Positions 36,185-44,748 of a stretch of DNA of 64,000 nt are shown in pieces. The translations under genes were made by a program, and so were the position numbers. The notes under the pieces were generated by a model. The model worked only from the letters and a program-made list of their open reading frames with translations. It did not search any database and was not told the DNA's origin. This DNA comes from Sphingobacterium sp. ML3W (GTDB lineage Bacteria; Bacteroidota; Bacteroidia; Sphingobacteriales; Sphingobacteriaceae), in assembly GCF_000747525.1 (NCBI RefSeq), contig NZ_CP009278.1, forward strand, positions 4,030,001 through 4,094,000, read 5' to 3'. The number at the start of each line of letters is the position of its first letter. Within the stretch, counting starts at the first letter, position 1.

Positions 36185-36565
36185 ATGAAGCAACCAAGAA
36201 ATACTGTGGCCAAGGCAGAAATATTAAGATTGATCAGCCTGTCTGAAATTGCACTATCTCATTCTGAATTACAACATATTCTGGATGGTTTATGTGATAG
36301 AGTAACTACTTACAGAATATTGGATAGATTGGTATCAGAAGGACTTATCCATAAGATTGCCAATATTGACGGGATAGTAAAATATGCCGCATGTCACGAT
36401 TGTTCTGCTACGAAGCATCATCACGATCATCTGCACTTTAGTTGTGAACAATGTCATACAATAACCTGTCTTGAAGATATTGAACCTACTTACAAAGTAC
36501 CTGAAAAATATAAAGTAAAGGAAGTGAATTTTACGGTGTCAGGAATTTGCCCACAGTGTTCATGA
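36185..36565 (+). CDS. Fur-family metal-responsive repressor
   Basis: The 126-residue protein has the winged helix of Fur proteins (residues ~5-65, 'DGLCDRVTTYRILDRLVSEGLIHKI') and a His-rich metal segment (KHHHDHLHF). Two CxxC pairs (CEQC and CPQC) bind structural zinc. It represses metal-uptake genes when loaded with metal. Whether it senses iron, zinc or another metal cannot be decided from sequence. The GC-containing palindromes in front of it differ from the classic AT-rich Fur box, which slightly favours a Zur-like role. Confidence 0.85.
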   Translation: MKQPRNTVAKAEILRLISLSEIALSHSELQHILDGLCDRVTTYRILDRLVSEGLIHKIANIDGIVKYAACHDCSATKHHHDHLHFSCEQCHTITCLEDIEPTYKVPEKYKVKEVNFTVSGICPQCS

Positions 36566-37157
36566 TTACGATTAAATGCGTTTTCTATAAAATAATTTAA
36601 GCCTATATTGTTTTCAGCACCATTGCGTACCACATTCTAATAGCCACTATTTATAGCCTTTACTTTGATGCCCGAACATTAAATATAAAAAATGCAGGGA
36701 GAAAATGATTTAAGAGGTTTAGCCAAGATTATGGCTTTTATGAGAGCGATCCAAATTCTATTGGGATAGATGATTCTTTATTGGTTTTGCTACGATTTGG
36801 TTGAGCACCGGATATTATCAATAAAATGAAGAAAAGCGAAAGGGAGAAGAGGTTAGAAGTAAATATGTCAATTTCTTTAATCGTACTGAAGAGCTTTACA
36901 CCAATTTGTTGTATTGTCAAATTCAAGTTGGATATTTTCAATGGAAAAACAAAGCTCTCATCTCGATATTCCTTTCCCTTCTTGCAGACCTGGTGCTAAT
37001 CAGAGTCTTCATAAAAATTGATTATCTTCAACATCGTTGAAAGCCAGAAAGGATTCAATTGTCTAGTTTTTCTAAAAATATCACTTAAAAAAAAGAAAAA
37101 TTCAAATAAGTTCATTATGTTCTATAGAACAAATAGTGTATGCCTTTGATGAATTTT
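36566..37157. other. Gap of 592 bp holding decayed element sequence
   Basis: There is no intact gene. The gap contains the inverted coupling-protein relic (36671-36828). It also contains a stretch at about 36836-37039 that can be read on the plus strand for some 65 codons without a start, as ...EEVRSKYVNFFNRTEELYTNLL and then a hydrophobic helix-like part ending in a stop. This looks like a remnant of another gene that I do not recognise. The remainder shows nothing recognisable. Confidence 0.6.
36671..36828 (+). pseudogene. Inverted 5' fragment of the coupling-protein gene
   Basis: From the leader CCGAACATTAAATATAAAA through an ATG at 36692, the sequence copies the start of the gene at 40915-42915. 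It encodes MQGENDLRGLAKIMAFMRAI, then a stop at 36767-36769, then YWFCYD. It lies in the opposite orientation to the intact gene about 6 kb away. Similarity fades at about 36828. It is a relic, probably from an earlier element copy or an inversion or duplication event. Confidence 0.85.
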
Positions 37158-37964
37158 CTATTTCTTATCAATAGTCCGCAATGCTTTTTTGATAATGTAT
37201 CTTGTTTCTTTTGTTCCGCTTTCTTTATCCCAACGTTCACAAAGCTCTTTTACAAAATCGGGTTGGGTTTTACTGGCATCATTTAGCCAGTTGGCTACAC
37301 TGTTCTGTACATATTTTGCAGGGTCGGATTTCAACGGCTCTAAGATGGGCAACGCCAATACAGGATTATGTTTAAATGCTCCAATATGTTCGCACCAAAC
37401 ACCACGAGGTCTTGTTGCTTCTGTTGCAAACCGTCTTATATTTTCATCTTCATTGGTTGTCCATTCGGCAAGAATCACAATACTCTTTTCTAAATCCACG
37501 GTTATTTTATTCCTAACAGCCATCCAACTGATTTCTCGTACTCCAAAATGTTTGTCTGCCGAAAATTTTTGGATTTTTTTAAGGGCTTGTGTTATGTTCA
37601 GGCATTCGTTTTTCCCGATGGTGTAGGTGGTCCAACAACGAACAAGGTCGGCAGTATGATTTGCCATAATTGCCAAAAAATATTTGTCGTTATTTTGTGT
37701 TGCCTTTTCAAAAAGGCTTGTGCCAATAGCTTCATTTATCGTGTTTACCGTTTGCTTTTTCAGTTGGTCAATATTAGACAGAATGGGTTTTAAATAATCT
37801 GTTCGTCTATGCTGTTTCAGCAAATTTTCAAGCAAAAGTTTTTGGTCAACTGCCAACCATTCTACAAGGTTGGCTGTTTCAATTTCACCACGGTTCAGCT
37901 GTGCTAAAATATCTGCTGGAATATCTTTTGTGCTTCTTGCGCCCTTTCTTTTTACTTCAGTCAT
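37158..37964 (-). CDS. HEAT-like / DNA-alkylation-repeat protein
   Basis: The 268-residue helical protein resembles the DNA alkylation repeat (AlkD-like) family. Typical are ATRPRGVWCEHI, the NPVLALPILEPLKSDPAKYV block and QNSVANWLNDASKTQPDFV. AlkD proteins excise alkylated bases without base flipping, but many relatives are not proven glycosylases. The gene is coupled to the upstream redoxin by a 4-bp overlap (ATGA). A truncated duplicate of its first codons lies at 29558-29736. Confidence 0.8.
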   Translation of the reverse strand: MTEVKRKGARSTKDIPADILAQLNRGEIETANLVEWLAVDQKLLLENLLKQHRRTDYLKPILSNIDQLKKQTVNTINEAIGTSLFEKATQNNDKYFLAIMANHTADLVRCWTTYTIGKNECLNITQALKKIQKFSADKHFGVREISWMAVRNKITVDLEKSIVILAEWTTNEDENIRRFATEATRPRGVWCEHIGAFKHNPVLALPILEPLKSDPAKYVQNSVANWLNDASKTQPDFVKELCERWDKESGTKETRYIIKKALRTIDKK

Positions 37965-38611
37965 AATTGTTCAATAAGTTCTTGAATAGCTATCCTGTTT
38001 GTATAGTCTGTATCAACAAACTTGAATGTAATACAACCATTTGTATCTATTACAAAAACGGCAGGAACAGGAAGTTCGTTAGTATCGTTCCCGTTGTATT
38101 CTGACAGCTCAATTCCCAAACTGCGGTAAGTAGGAATTACATATTCCTGAAGCCCAAACGAAATGCCCAGTTGTTTAGCCAAAGCATTGTCTTTGTCCAT
38201 CAATAGCTCAAAATCCAATAGGTGATTATTCTTTAATTCTTCACTATAATCGGCTGTTTGCGGAGAGATAGTTACAAGCGTTGCTTTTCTGTCAGTAATC
38301 TTTCTTGGGTTTTCTTGTAATGCATTCAATTCAAGATTGCAATAAGGACACCAACTGCCACGAAAAAAGGCTACAATCACTTTTCCGTTTTTTAGAAGCT
38401 CTTTTAATTCTACAATTTCATTATTTGTATTGGACAGGCCGAAATCAGGAAATCTTTCACCTATGCTAATACTGTTTTCTTCCATATTTATGGATTTCAA
38501 ATCCTGAATAGATTTGCCAAATACTTCTAAAACTTCTGTTGGAAGTTGTTTTGCTAAACTTTCATTTAGCTGCTCAATCTGTTGCCTTAAATTTTTCATA
38601 TCTCGTTTCAT
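37961..38611 (-). CDS. Peroxiredoxin-like redoxin (AhpC/TSA-type)
   Basis: The 216-residue protein has a helical N-terminal extension (~1-45) and a thioredoxin fold, with the active-site FFRGSWCPYC (Cys88, Cys91) and the later VPAVFVIDTNG strand. It should reduce peroxides or protein disulphides in the cytoplasm, since no signal peptide is seen. It is transcribed divergently from an HxlR regulator 80 bp away and coupled to the HEAT-like gene. Two possible ATGs (38611 and 38599) cannot be separated. A decayed duplicate is at 29733-30093. Confidence 0.85.
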   Translation of the reverse strand: MKRDMKNLRQQIEQLNESLAKQLPTEVLEVFGKSIQDLKSINMEENSISIGERFPDFGLSNTNNEIVELKELLKNGKVIVAFFRGSWCPYCNLELNALQENPRKITDRKATLVTISPQTADYSEELKNNHLLDFELLMDKDNALAKQLGISFGLQEYVIPTYRSLGIELSEYNGNDTNELPVPAVFVIDTNGCITFKFVDTDYTNRIAIQELIEQL

Positions 38612-38691
38612 ATCTTTACAAAGGTTTAAAAGTAAATCCAGATCTACAATACCGCATATAATTGTCCCTATGGGATATAAAAGTCAATTTT

Positions 38692-39033
38692 ATGAAAACA
38701 AAGGAACGAACCATAAAAGAAAAAGATTGCCCATTGGAATTTGCCGTAAATGCCATAAGTGGGAAATGGAAGATACCGATTGTATGGCGAATTAACAAGG
38801 GTGAAAAACGTCCCAGTGAAATGTTAAGAGGCATTGCCAAAGTGGACAGACGTGTTTTAAACCAACAGTTAACTGAACTAGTGCAAGACGGAATCTTAAA
38901 TAAGAAAACCTTTAACGAACTCCCACCACGTGTCGAATATTCGCTTACGCCACTTGGCGAAAACTTAGTAGATGTGCTTTGGAAATTAAACGATTGGGGG
39001 AAAGTCTTATTGGAATATTCTAACGAAGAATAA
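38692..39033 (+). CDS. HxlR-family transcriptional regulator
   Basis: The 113-residue winged-helix protein has the HxlR hallmarks: CPLEFAVNAISGKWKIPIVW near the start, with the conserved early Cys often used as a redox sensor. RRVLNQQLTELVQDGIL and the wing 'PRVEYSLTPLGENL' follow. It is divergent from the redoxin operon and probably regulates it in response to reactive electrophiles or oxidants. I used the ATG at 38692, not the upstream TTG. A short symmetry TCCCTATGGGA at 38665-38675 may be part of the operator. Confidence 0.87.
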   Translation: MKTKERTIKEKDCPLEFAVNAISGKWKIPIVWRINKGEKRPSEMLRGIAKVDRRVLNQQLTELVQDGILNKKTFNELPPRVEYSLTPLGENLVDVLWKLNDWGKVLLEYSNEE

Positions 39034-39243
39034 TTGTGCTTAGTTTCTTTCATTCTAAATCTATTGTTGATTTAATTTTCTTCTGTCATACCATCTTATA
39101 TCGTGTTCATTTAGAACAGCCTGTGGAAATGAAAAAAGCGCTTCAGCCAATCCTTTCAAAAATCCGTTAAACTAAAACAAAATCAAACTATTTACCAAAC
39201 AAAGCGGTGTAGCTATAAAAACCGCAATGTTGTTTTTAAATCT

Positions 39244-40467
39244 TTACTCATTTATAAATTCTTGGGTTGATAGGTGTTCACCGAAATGATGAACGATATC
39301 ACTCAGAAAATAATCCTGTTGCGTCTGATTGAAAGCTGAGGTAGCATCCGAAATAACATAGGTATTGTAGCTTCTTTCGTGCCCATCTCTCAACGTACTT
39401 TCGACGCAAACATGGGTAGCATAACCAGCCAAATAGATGTTTTCTATTTTATTGTTTCGTAGGTAAGCATCTAAATTTGAACCCGTGAATCCACTTGCCC
39501 CAACACGCCCGGTAACGATAAATTCACCTTCAATCGGTTTTACCGTATCATAGAACTGTGAACCAAATTCATTGATCGGAAATGTTCCGGCAGTGGGGAT
39601 GGCTTTGCGCAATCCACTCTTTCCGTTTGCCAGTTCAGGATAACCTTTTTCAAAACGCAAACCAACGTGAATAACTTCCATGTTGTTCTTGCGTGCATAG
39701 GTTAACGCTTTCTCAATATTCGCAATGGATTTTGACATCATTCCTTTGTCCGTTACCAATGCTTTGTTCAATTTACCTTCGGTGTGCATCCATTCGTTTT
39801 GAGTTTCAATCAGGACAAGGGCAGATTTTCCCATAGAAATAGAAGAATGATCTATCAACCAATTATCATGAAGCCATTTTTCCGTAATCCTTCTTTGTTC
39901 GTCCATGTTCCACTTGATGTTCCTTTCAAAGGTCACTATAGTGCCATCAAACCCGACAATGACCCAAGCATAGTCATCCGTCGATTGCCGATAACATTTG
40001 TATTTCATACCGGCAATGGTTACCCGCTTGTCGCTATCTACGAAAATTTGTTCATCGTGTCTGTCAATCCAAAGATTTTCCAGATCAACCGATAAAGACC
40101 CGTCCAGTTTTTTTAAGAAAGCTTTTGCAATTCTTTCAGTTTCGCTCTTGGAGGGCATATTCAGATTAGCATATCTTTTGTCCATATTGGTAAAACCTAA
40201 AACCTGTTTGTCCCTTTCAGAAATAATGAATGAAAAATGTTCTCCATTCATTCCCTTGTTTTCGTCTTTCTGATAACGGAAAAAAAAAGCTGGAGCGTGA
40301 TCAGCCTCTATTTTTTGGACAGAATGGAAATGATAGCTTTCAGGGATGGTAAATTGTTTTTGGAATGCCTCCAGATAAGGCTTTGCCTGTTCAATGGAAA
40401 TGTTCTGTGCGTTCATCTTGTGTTGTGTTAATAGCAGGATTGCTAGAATTAAAAATACTTTGTTCAT
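39244..40467 (-). CDS. Exported isochorismatase-like cysteine hydrolase with N-terminal extra domain
   Basis: The 407-residue protein has a signal peptide (MNKVFLILAILLLTQHKMNA), a ~190-residue N-terminal domain that resembles exported PepSY/YcdB-like domains only loosely, and a C-terminal isochorismatase fold. The nucleophile Cys354 is present in GYATHVCVEST. The usual catalytic Asp and Lys are replaced by Glu221 (VLIETQNEW) and Arg321 (VTGRVGASGF). Activity may be altered or lost. It is divergent from a MerR regulator, with matching operators in the shared promoter region. Confidence 0.75.
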   Translation of the reverse strand: MNKVFLILAILLLTQHKMNAQNISIEQAKPYLEAFQKQFTIPESYHFHSVQKIEADHAPAFFFRYQKDENKGMNGEHFSFIISERDKQVLGFTNMDKRYANLNMPSKSETERIAKAFLKKLDGSLSVDLENLWIDRHDEQIFVDSDKRVTIAGMKYKCYRQSTDDYAWVIVGFDGTIVTFERNIKWNMDEQRRITEKWLHDNWLIDHSSISMGKSALVLIETQNEWMHTEGKLNKALVTDKGMMSKSIANIEKALTYARKNNMEVIHVGLRFEKGYPELANGKSGLRKAIPTAGTFPINEFGSQFYDTVKPIEGEFIVTGRVGASGFTGSNLDAYLRNNKIENIYLAGYATHVCVESTLRDGHERSYNTYVISDATSAFNQTQQDYFLSDIVHHFGEHLSTQEFINE

Positions 40468-40485
40468 TGTTAATGATCTTCATTT

Positions 40486-40560
40486 ATTGTAAGTAATCTA
40501 CAATTGCAAACTAAAGGATATTATTTTATATTTGCAACATTAATTGTAAGTTATTTACAA
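40486..40560. promoter_or_regulatory. Twin MerR-type operators and promoter
   Basis: ATTGTAAGTAATCTACAA (40486-40503) and ATTGTAAGTTATTTACAA (40543-40560) are two versions of one 18-bp inverted repeat, TTGTAA-N5-TTACAA. One sits before each of the divergent genes. A -7 box TATATTTG lies at 40527-40534, pointing to merR. This arrangement implies that the MerR protein controls both genes. Confidence 0.7.
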
Positions 40561-40561
40561 A

Positions 40562-40885
40562 ATGGGCAAATTAGAAGCAAACAAAGAACTGTCATTTGAT
40601 TTTGACTTTTTAGATAAACTTGTTGTAGGTATTGGTGAAGTTTCTCAAATTACCGGTATCCCAACACGGCAGATCCGCTATTGGGAAGAAAAAGGTATTG
40701 TCGGAAGTTTAACCGAAGAAGAAGGGAAAAACAGGCGATATGATTATGAGAACATCAAAAAGATGCTTCTTATCAAAGAACTGATGGATGAAGGTTATAC
40801 GCTAGATGCTTCAGCTGAAAAAGTGAAGAAACGCATGGAAATGATAGAGGAAACGCTGAACAAATTAAAGAACGGAAACAAGTAA
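40562..40885 (+). CDS. MerR-family transcriptional regulator
   Basis: The 107-residue protein has the MerR winged helix (VGIGEVSQITGIPTRQIRYWEEKG, then NRRYDYENI) and a short dimerisation helix. It lacks a sizeable effector domain, as in small MerR-like regulators. The ATG follows the second operator by one base, so it is probably autoregulated, with the promoter region shared with the isochorismatase-like gene. Confidence 0.88.
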   Translation: MGKLEANKELSFDFDFLDKLVVGIGEVSQITGIPTRQIRYWEEKGIVGSLTEEEGKNRRYDYENIKKMLLIKELMDEGYTLDASAEKVKKRMEMIEETLNKLKNGNK

Positions 40886-40901
40886 CGATTAATGGCCGAT
40901 A

Positions 40902-40927
40902 ACAAAAAGACTAATTAATCTTTTTGT
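40902..40927. terminator. Bidirectional terminator between merR and the coupling-protein gene
   Basis: Perfect arms ACAAAAAGA/TCTTTTTGT (40902-40910, 40919-40927) with an 8-base loop lie between convergent genes. The right arm and part of the loop overlap the last codons and stop of the coupling-protein gene. Confidence 0.7.
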
Positions 40928-42915
40928 GCCAAATGCTGTAAGTCTGGATCATTTTTAATACGCTCCAATTCAGTTTCAATAATCTGAACAATATCCTTTT
41001 TTATCTGCTTGTAATTCGCTTCAATTTCCTGTTTCATTTGGTCATTGCCTTGATCATCTACAAATGACAAGATTTCGGGTATTTTTTTATAGGCTTTTGT
41101 CTCGGCAGCTACAGTATCATTATCTACTATAATTTCAGCATGAAAGATTTTCTGTTCGATACGTTCTTCAAAATTATCGGAAACAGCACCTACAAATATA
41201 CCTTGGGTCAAAGTTGATATTTTAGAAGCGGGAATCAGACTATCTAATTGCGTTGATATTGAAGTGGATTTATCATTACGATTAATTGTCAAACTCTGGC
41301 GTTTTTGCAATACTTTTCCGAAACGTTCTGAAAGACTTTTTGCAGTTTCACCTACCACTTGACCAGAAAAAATATTACCGACTGTATTCTGGATAACCTT
41401 GGCTTCTTTGTCACCGTAATCCCGTATCAATTGAGAGTAATCTTGAAAACCCAAACAAACCGCAACCTTATTGCTTCGAGCAGTGGCTATCAGATTATCT
41501 AATCCTCTAAAATAGATCGTAGGTAACTCATCGATAATAACCGAACTCTTTAATTGTCCTTTTTTGTTAATGAGCTTTACAATTCGTGAATTGTATAAGC
41601 CTAATGCTGCGGAGTAAATATTTTGACGATCGGGATTGTTTCCAACACACAATATCTTTGGTTCTTTGGGATTGTTGATGTCCAATGAAAAGTCATCTCC
41701 AGTCATTACCCAGTACAATTGTGGTGATATCATTCTTGATAAAGGAATTTTAGCGGAAGCAATTTGTCCCTGTAGTTGGTCTTGTGCGCCACCTTGCCAG
41801 GCATCCATAAACGGAGAAAGATAGTTTTCAAGTTCTGAATAAGAAGTAAGAATTGTAAATACGTCCGAGTACTTTTTATTTAACAACTCAATAGCGTGCG
41901 GAAACGTACAATACTTACCGTTATCATAGATTTTCAAATACCAGATAATGGCAGCCAACAGAATAATTGGAGATTCTACAAAGAAATCCCCTTGCTTCTG
42001 TATCCACGAACGGTTCAGATTCAACATAATGGTATACGCTGCTTCGTAAGCATCGGATATATCCGTCAGGAAATCAGGATTGAGTGGATTGCAACGGTGG
42101 CTCTTTCTAGGGTCATCAAAGTTGATGACGTAGAATTTGGGCTGTATTTCGTATTTATCCTTATGCTTCAGTAAATGGTTATAGGCAATGGTAGAAAGGT
42201 CGTCAAACTTAAAATCGTAGATATACATCGAAAAACCTTTTTCAATTTGTTGTTTGATATAGTTGTTGACTATCGCATACGATTTACCTGATCCAGGAGT
42301 ACCTAACACGATCGTTGCCCTGAAAGGATTAACGATATTAATCCAACCATTGTGCTGTTTTTTATTGTACCAAAATTTGGTCGGAAGATTGACAGAATAT
42401 TCGTTTTCCATTAGTTTGGTTTCCTGCATAAAGCTTTCATTCTCCATATTGAAAACGTCATCCATGAGGTTGTTTTTCAATAGCCTACTAATCCAAACAC
42501 CAGCCATCATCAAAGCAATATAACCTAACCCCATAGTGAGGATATAAAAGAATGCACCTATAATCGGCGACAACTTTAACAGTGGAGTGTTCAAAAAGAA
42601 TAGCACAAAACCAATTCCCAATGCTACATAAATTTTAGACCAGGTTATCTTCTCGTTCTTCACGCCCTTAGTTCCTAAACAACTTAAAGCCAGCAATACG
42701 ATTGCAAACACTTTGGTATATAAAGTATGTGAAAACAGTCCTGCTGTTCGTTGGAAATTGCCTAATATTTTATTGATAATTTCTAGTGTCCAACCACGCT
42801 CTATAAAGAAACCGTAGCAAAACCAATAAAGGTGCATTAGCACCAAAAGGATACTTACCGCTCTCATAAATGCCATAACCTTGGCTAAACCTCTTAAATC
42901 GTCTTCTCCCTGCAT
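40915..42915 (-). CDS. Type IV coupling protein (TraG/MobC, VirD4-like)
   Basis: The 666-residue ATPase couples the relaxosome to the secretion channel. It has N-terminal membrane helices (~20-40, 65-80, 95-145, with the YWFCY motif at 30-34), Walker A GTPGSGKS (205-212), Walker B SSVIIDELPTIYF and the all-alpha substrate-binding domain within the core. It follows the relaxase gene on the minus strand. Its upstream 100 bp hold a 10-bp tandem repeat. A fragment of its start is found inverted at 36671-36828. In CTnDOT terminology this is MobC; TraG is the VirB4 homologue. Confidence 0.93.
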   Translation of the reverse strand: MQGEDDLRGLAKVMAFMRAVSILLVLMHLYWFCYGFFIERGWTLEIINKILGNFQRTAGLFSHTLYTKVFAIVLLALSCLGTKGVKNEKITWSKIYVALGIGFVLFFLNTPLLKLSPIIGAFFYILTMGLGYIALMMAGVWISRLLKNNLMDDVFNMENESFMQETKLMENEYSVNLPTKFWYNKKQHNGWINIVNPFRATIVLGTPGSGKSYAIVNNYIKQQIEKGFSMYIYDFKFDDLSTIAYNHLLKHKDKYEIQPKFYVINFDDPRKSHRCNPLNPDFLTDISDAYEAAYTIMLNLNRSWIQKQGDFFVESPIILLAAIIWYLKIYDNGKYCTFPHAIELLNKKYSDVFTILTSYSELENYLSPFMDAWQGGAQDQLQGQIASAKIPLSRMISPQLYWVMTGDDFSLDINNPKEPKILCVGNNPDRQNIYSAALGLYNSRIVKLINKKGQLKSSVIIDELPTIYFRGLDNLIATARSNKVAVCLGFQDYSQLIRDYGDKEAKVIQNTVGNIFSGQVVGETAKSLSERFGKVLQKRQSLTINRNDKSTSISTQLDSLIPASKISTLTQGIFVGAVSDNFEERIEQKIFHAEIIVDNDTVAAETKAYKKIPEILSFVDDQGNDQMKQEIEANYKQIKKDIVQIIETELERIKNDPDLQHLAQKD

Positions 42916-42976
42916 TTTTTTATATTTAATGTTCGGCCGTGAAATTAAAGGGTGTAAAGATTAGCTTTGAAAAGTA

Positions 42977-43009
42977 GGCGGTGTTTGGCGGTAGGTGGCG
43001 GTATTTGGC
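42977..43009. repeat. 10-bp tandem repeat (GGCGGTnnnT), 3.3 copies
   Basis: GGCGGTGTTT, GGCGGTAGGT and GGCGGTATTT follow one another and are trailed by GGC, between the coupling-protein start and the relaxase stop. It is unusually GC-rich for this region. It could be a protein-binding array or a replication-slippage product. Confidence 0.7.
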
Positions 43010-43015
43010 TTATTT

Positions 43016-44308
43016 TTACTTTTGACCTCTTGTGCGTTTTTTCTTTTTCTTCATCTTATTTGCAAAATCCTGTTCCTCATAATCCTCACCCTGTGCTTCA
43101 GGAAGCAATCCTCCAAAAGCTTCAATCAAACCATCTCCGTGCTTTTCAGGGAAATTTAGAAAGTCAAATAATTGATGAGGTTTTTCCACAGCTAAATCTT
43201 CCATATCATTTGATTGTGATAATTTAGGTTGAGATTCGTTAACCTCTTTTATTCCTGGTTTGATATTATGGTTCCAATAATCATTAAAGGTATTTGCAGA
43301 AAACTCTTTTCCCAAACGAGAGCCGTTCCAGATCGTTTTTGAATTGTGGTCAATAAAAGTCATTCCGTAAATCCGACATGTATCATTCCGACGAACGACT
43401 ACATTAATTCCCAATTCTCCTAATTGCTTTTTAAAACTCAACTCATCAGTTGTTGATTGCAGAGCAATGGTAACGGCTGATTTTAAGGTCTGCTTGGTCG
43501 GGTGGACTTTCAAAGTCGTTTTACATTTTTCAAAATGCAATTCCAAAGCAAGAAGCCCTGCATCCTTACCGAAAAGAGAAGCTTTAAATGGATTCCCGAC
43601 TTTTTCATCTTTCTCATTTAAAGGTATATATAATAAGCCTTGTCTCATTTTCCCGTGTAGTTCGCCTTCCACTTTTTCGGTGGTAATATTAAAAAGGGAA
43701 AGCAAGGCATTATATTCTCCCAAAGTTTGGAACTGGTAATACTTAGGCAGATGACGGACAACCGAAGCTATTTGACTTTTTACGTCTCCTTCTTGATAAT
43801 TTACTGGTTGAAAGATCTTGTCATTCTGTTTATGTTCTTTTTCCGTAGCGGGTATCAACCTGTATTTTCTTTCCAATTCACGGCATACGTTCATTGATCG
43901 TCTTTTCTCAAATTTATCCGAAATCTTTTTACCTTCTTCATCCACACAAACCGATACAATATGGATATGGGTTCGGTCTATATCGGTATGTTTGAAAACT
44001 ACAAAAGGTTGTTCGCCATAACCCATCTCCTGCATATATTCTTGCGCCATTTGTTTGAACTTTTCATCACTTACCTCATCTTTCGGGTCGGGATTGAGAG
44101 AAATATGTAACGTATGCTTTTCAGTATTGCGGTTGGCTATCAGATAAGGTTCAAAAGATTGCACCAATTGACTAACAGAATATTGTCCGTGGGGTGTTTC
44201 TATTATTCTATTGGTAAACAGAATTTGCCCATTTTCTTTCTCCACTTTGAGCTGATTGTATGCCAATGCTCCATACAAACTACTTCCTCTTCCAATTTTG
44301 GCTATCAT
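43016..44308 (-). CDS. Relaxase / mobilisation nuclease (MobB-like)
   Basis: The 430-residue protein nicks at oriT and pilots the strand. The N-terminal relaxase domain has THLxIS-like TLHISLNP (66-73) and the metal-binding His triad H107-x6-H114-x-H116 (KHTDIDRTHIHIV). Tyr12 and Tyr18 are candidates for the catalytic Tyr. The C-terminal half is less conserved and ends in a basic tail (KKKKKRTRGQK). It starts 8 bp after the accessory protein gene. The family matches the relaxases of CTnDOT-type elements. Confidence 0.92.
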   Translation of the reverse strand: MIAKIGRGSSLYGALAYNQLKVEKENGQILFTNRIIETPHGQYSVSQLVQSFEPYLIANRNTEKHTLHISLNPDPKDEVSDEKFKQMAQEYMQEMGYGEQPFVVFKHTDIDRTHIHIVSVCVDEEGKKISDKFEKRRSMNVCRELERKYRLIPATEKEHKQNDKIFQPVNYQEGDVKSQIASVVRHLPKYYQFQTLGEYNALLSLFNITTEKVEGELHGKMRQGLLYIPLNEKDEKVGNPFKASLFGKDAGLLALELHFEKCKTTLKVHPTKQTLKSAVTIALQSTTDELSFKKQLGELGINVVVRRNDTCRIYGMTFIDHNSKTIWNGSRLGKEFSANTFNDYWNHNIKPGIKEVNESQPKLSQSNDMEDLAVEKPHQLFDFLNFPEKHGDGLIEAFGGLLPEAQGEDYEEQDFANKMKKKKKRTRGQK

Positions 44309-44316
44309 CTTTAATA

Positions 44317-44748
44317 CTACTTTTTTAGATGTTTTTCTTCAAATTCTGCTGTTAACTGAACAATTTTTTGACATAATGCCGCCATTTCAGCCGTCTGTTT
44401 TTCTAATTTATAAAGATATGCAGCTGCCTTTTTATCGGTAAAGTTCTTATACAGCAGCTTTACAATCTGATTATAATTCACCCCAACGGAGCGGAACTGG
44501 CTATGAAAAGAGGTCAGTCGCATATAATAATCCAGCACAGCTTTGTCTATTCTGACCATTTTTATCTCTCTACCAAACAGTACAGAAATGATGAATCTTG
44601 CCTTATTGGTCATTCCTGATGCTTCAAAAAGAAATAATAATTTAGCGTTTTCTTCGTCCGTCAGGCGAAAAACGTGTCGGTGGATGCTCGGATCACTTTT
44701 CGGTGTCCGTCCACCTTTATTCTGTTTTCTATTACCGTTTTCATTCAT
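44317..44748 (-). CDS. Relaxosome accessory protein (MobA/MobC-like, ribbon-helix-helix)
   Basis: The 143-residue basic protein has a disordered N-terminus (NRKQNKGGRTPK), a ribbon-helix-helix-like segment (HVFRLTDEENAKLLFLFEASG) and the late VGVNYNQIVKLL motif typical of mobilisation accessory proteins. It is thought to bind oriT and recruit the relaxase. Its start is about 85 bp from the first oriT-like hairpin, as expected. Confidence 0.88.
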   Translation of the reverse strand: MNENGNRKQNKGGRTPKSDPSIHRHVFRLTDEENAKLLFLFEASGMTNKARFIISVLFGREIKMVRIDKAVLDYYMRLTSFHSQFRSVGVNYNQIVKLLYKNFTDKKAAAYLYKLEKQTAEMAALCQKIVQLTAEFEEKHLKK

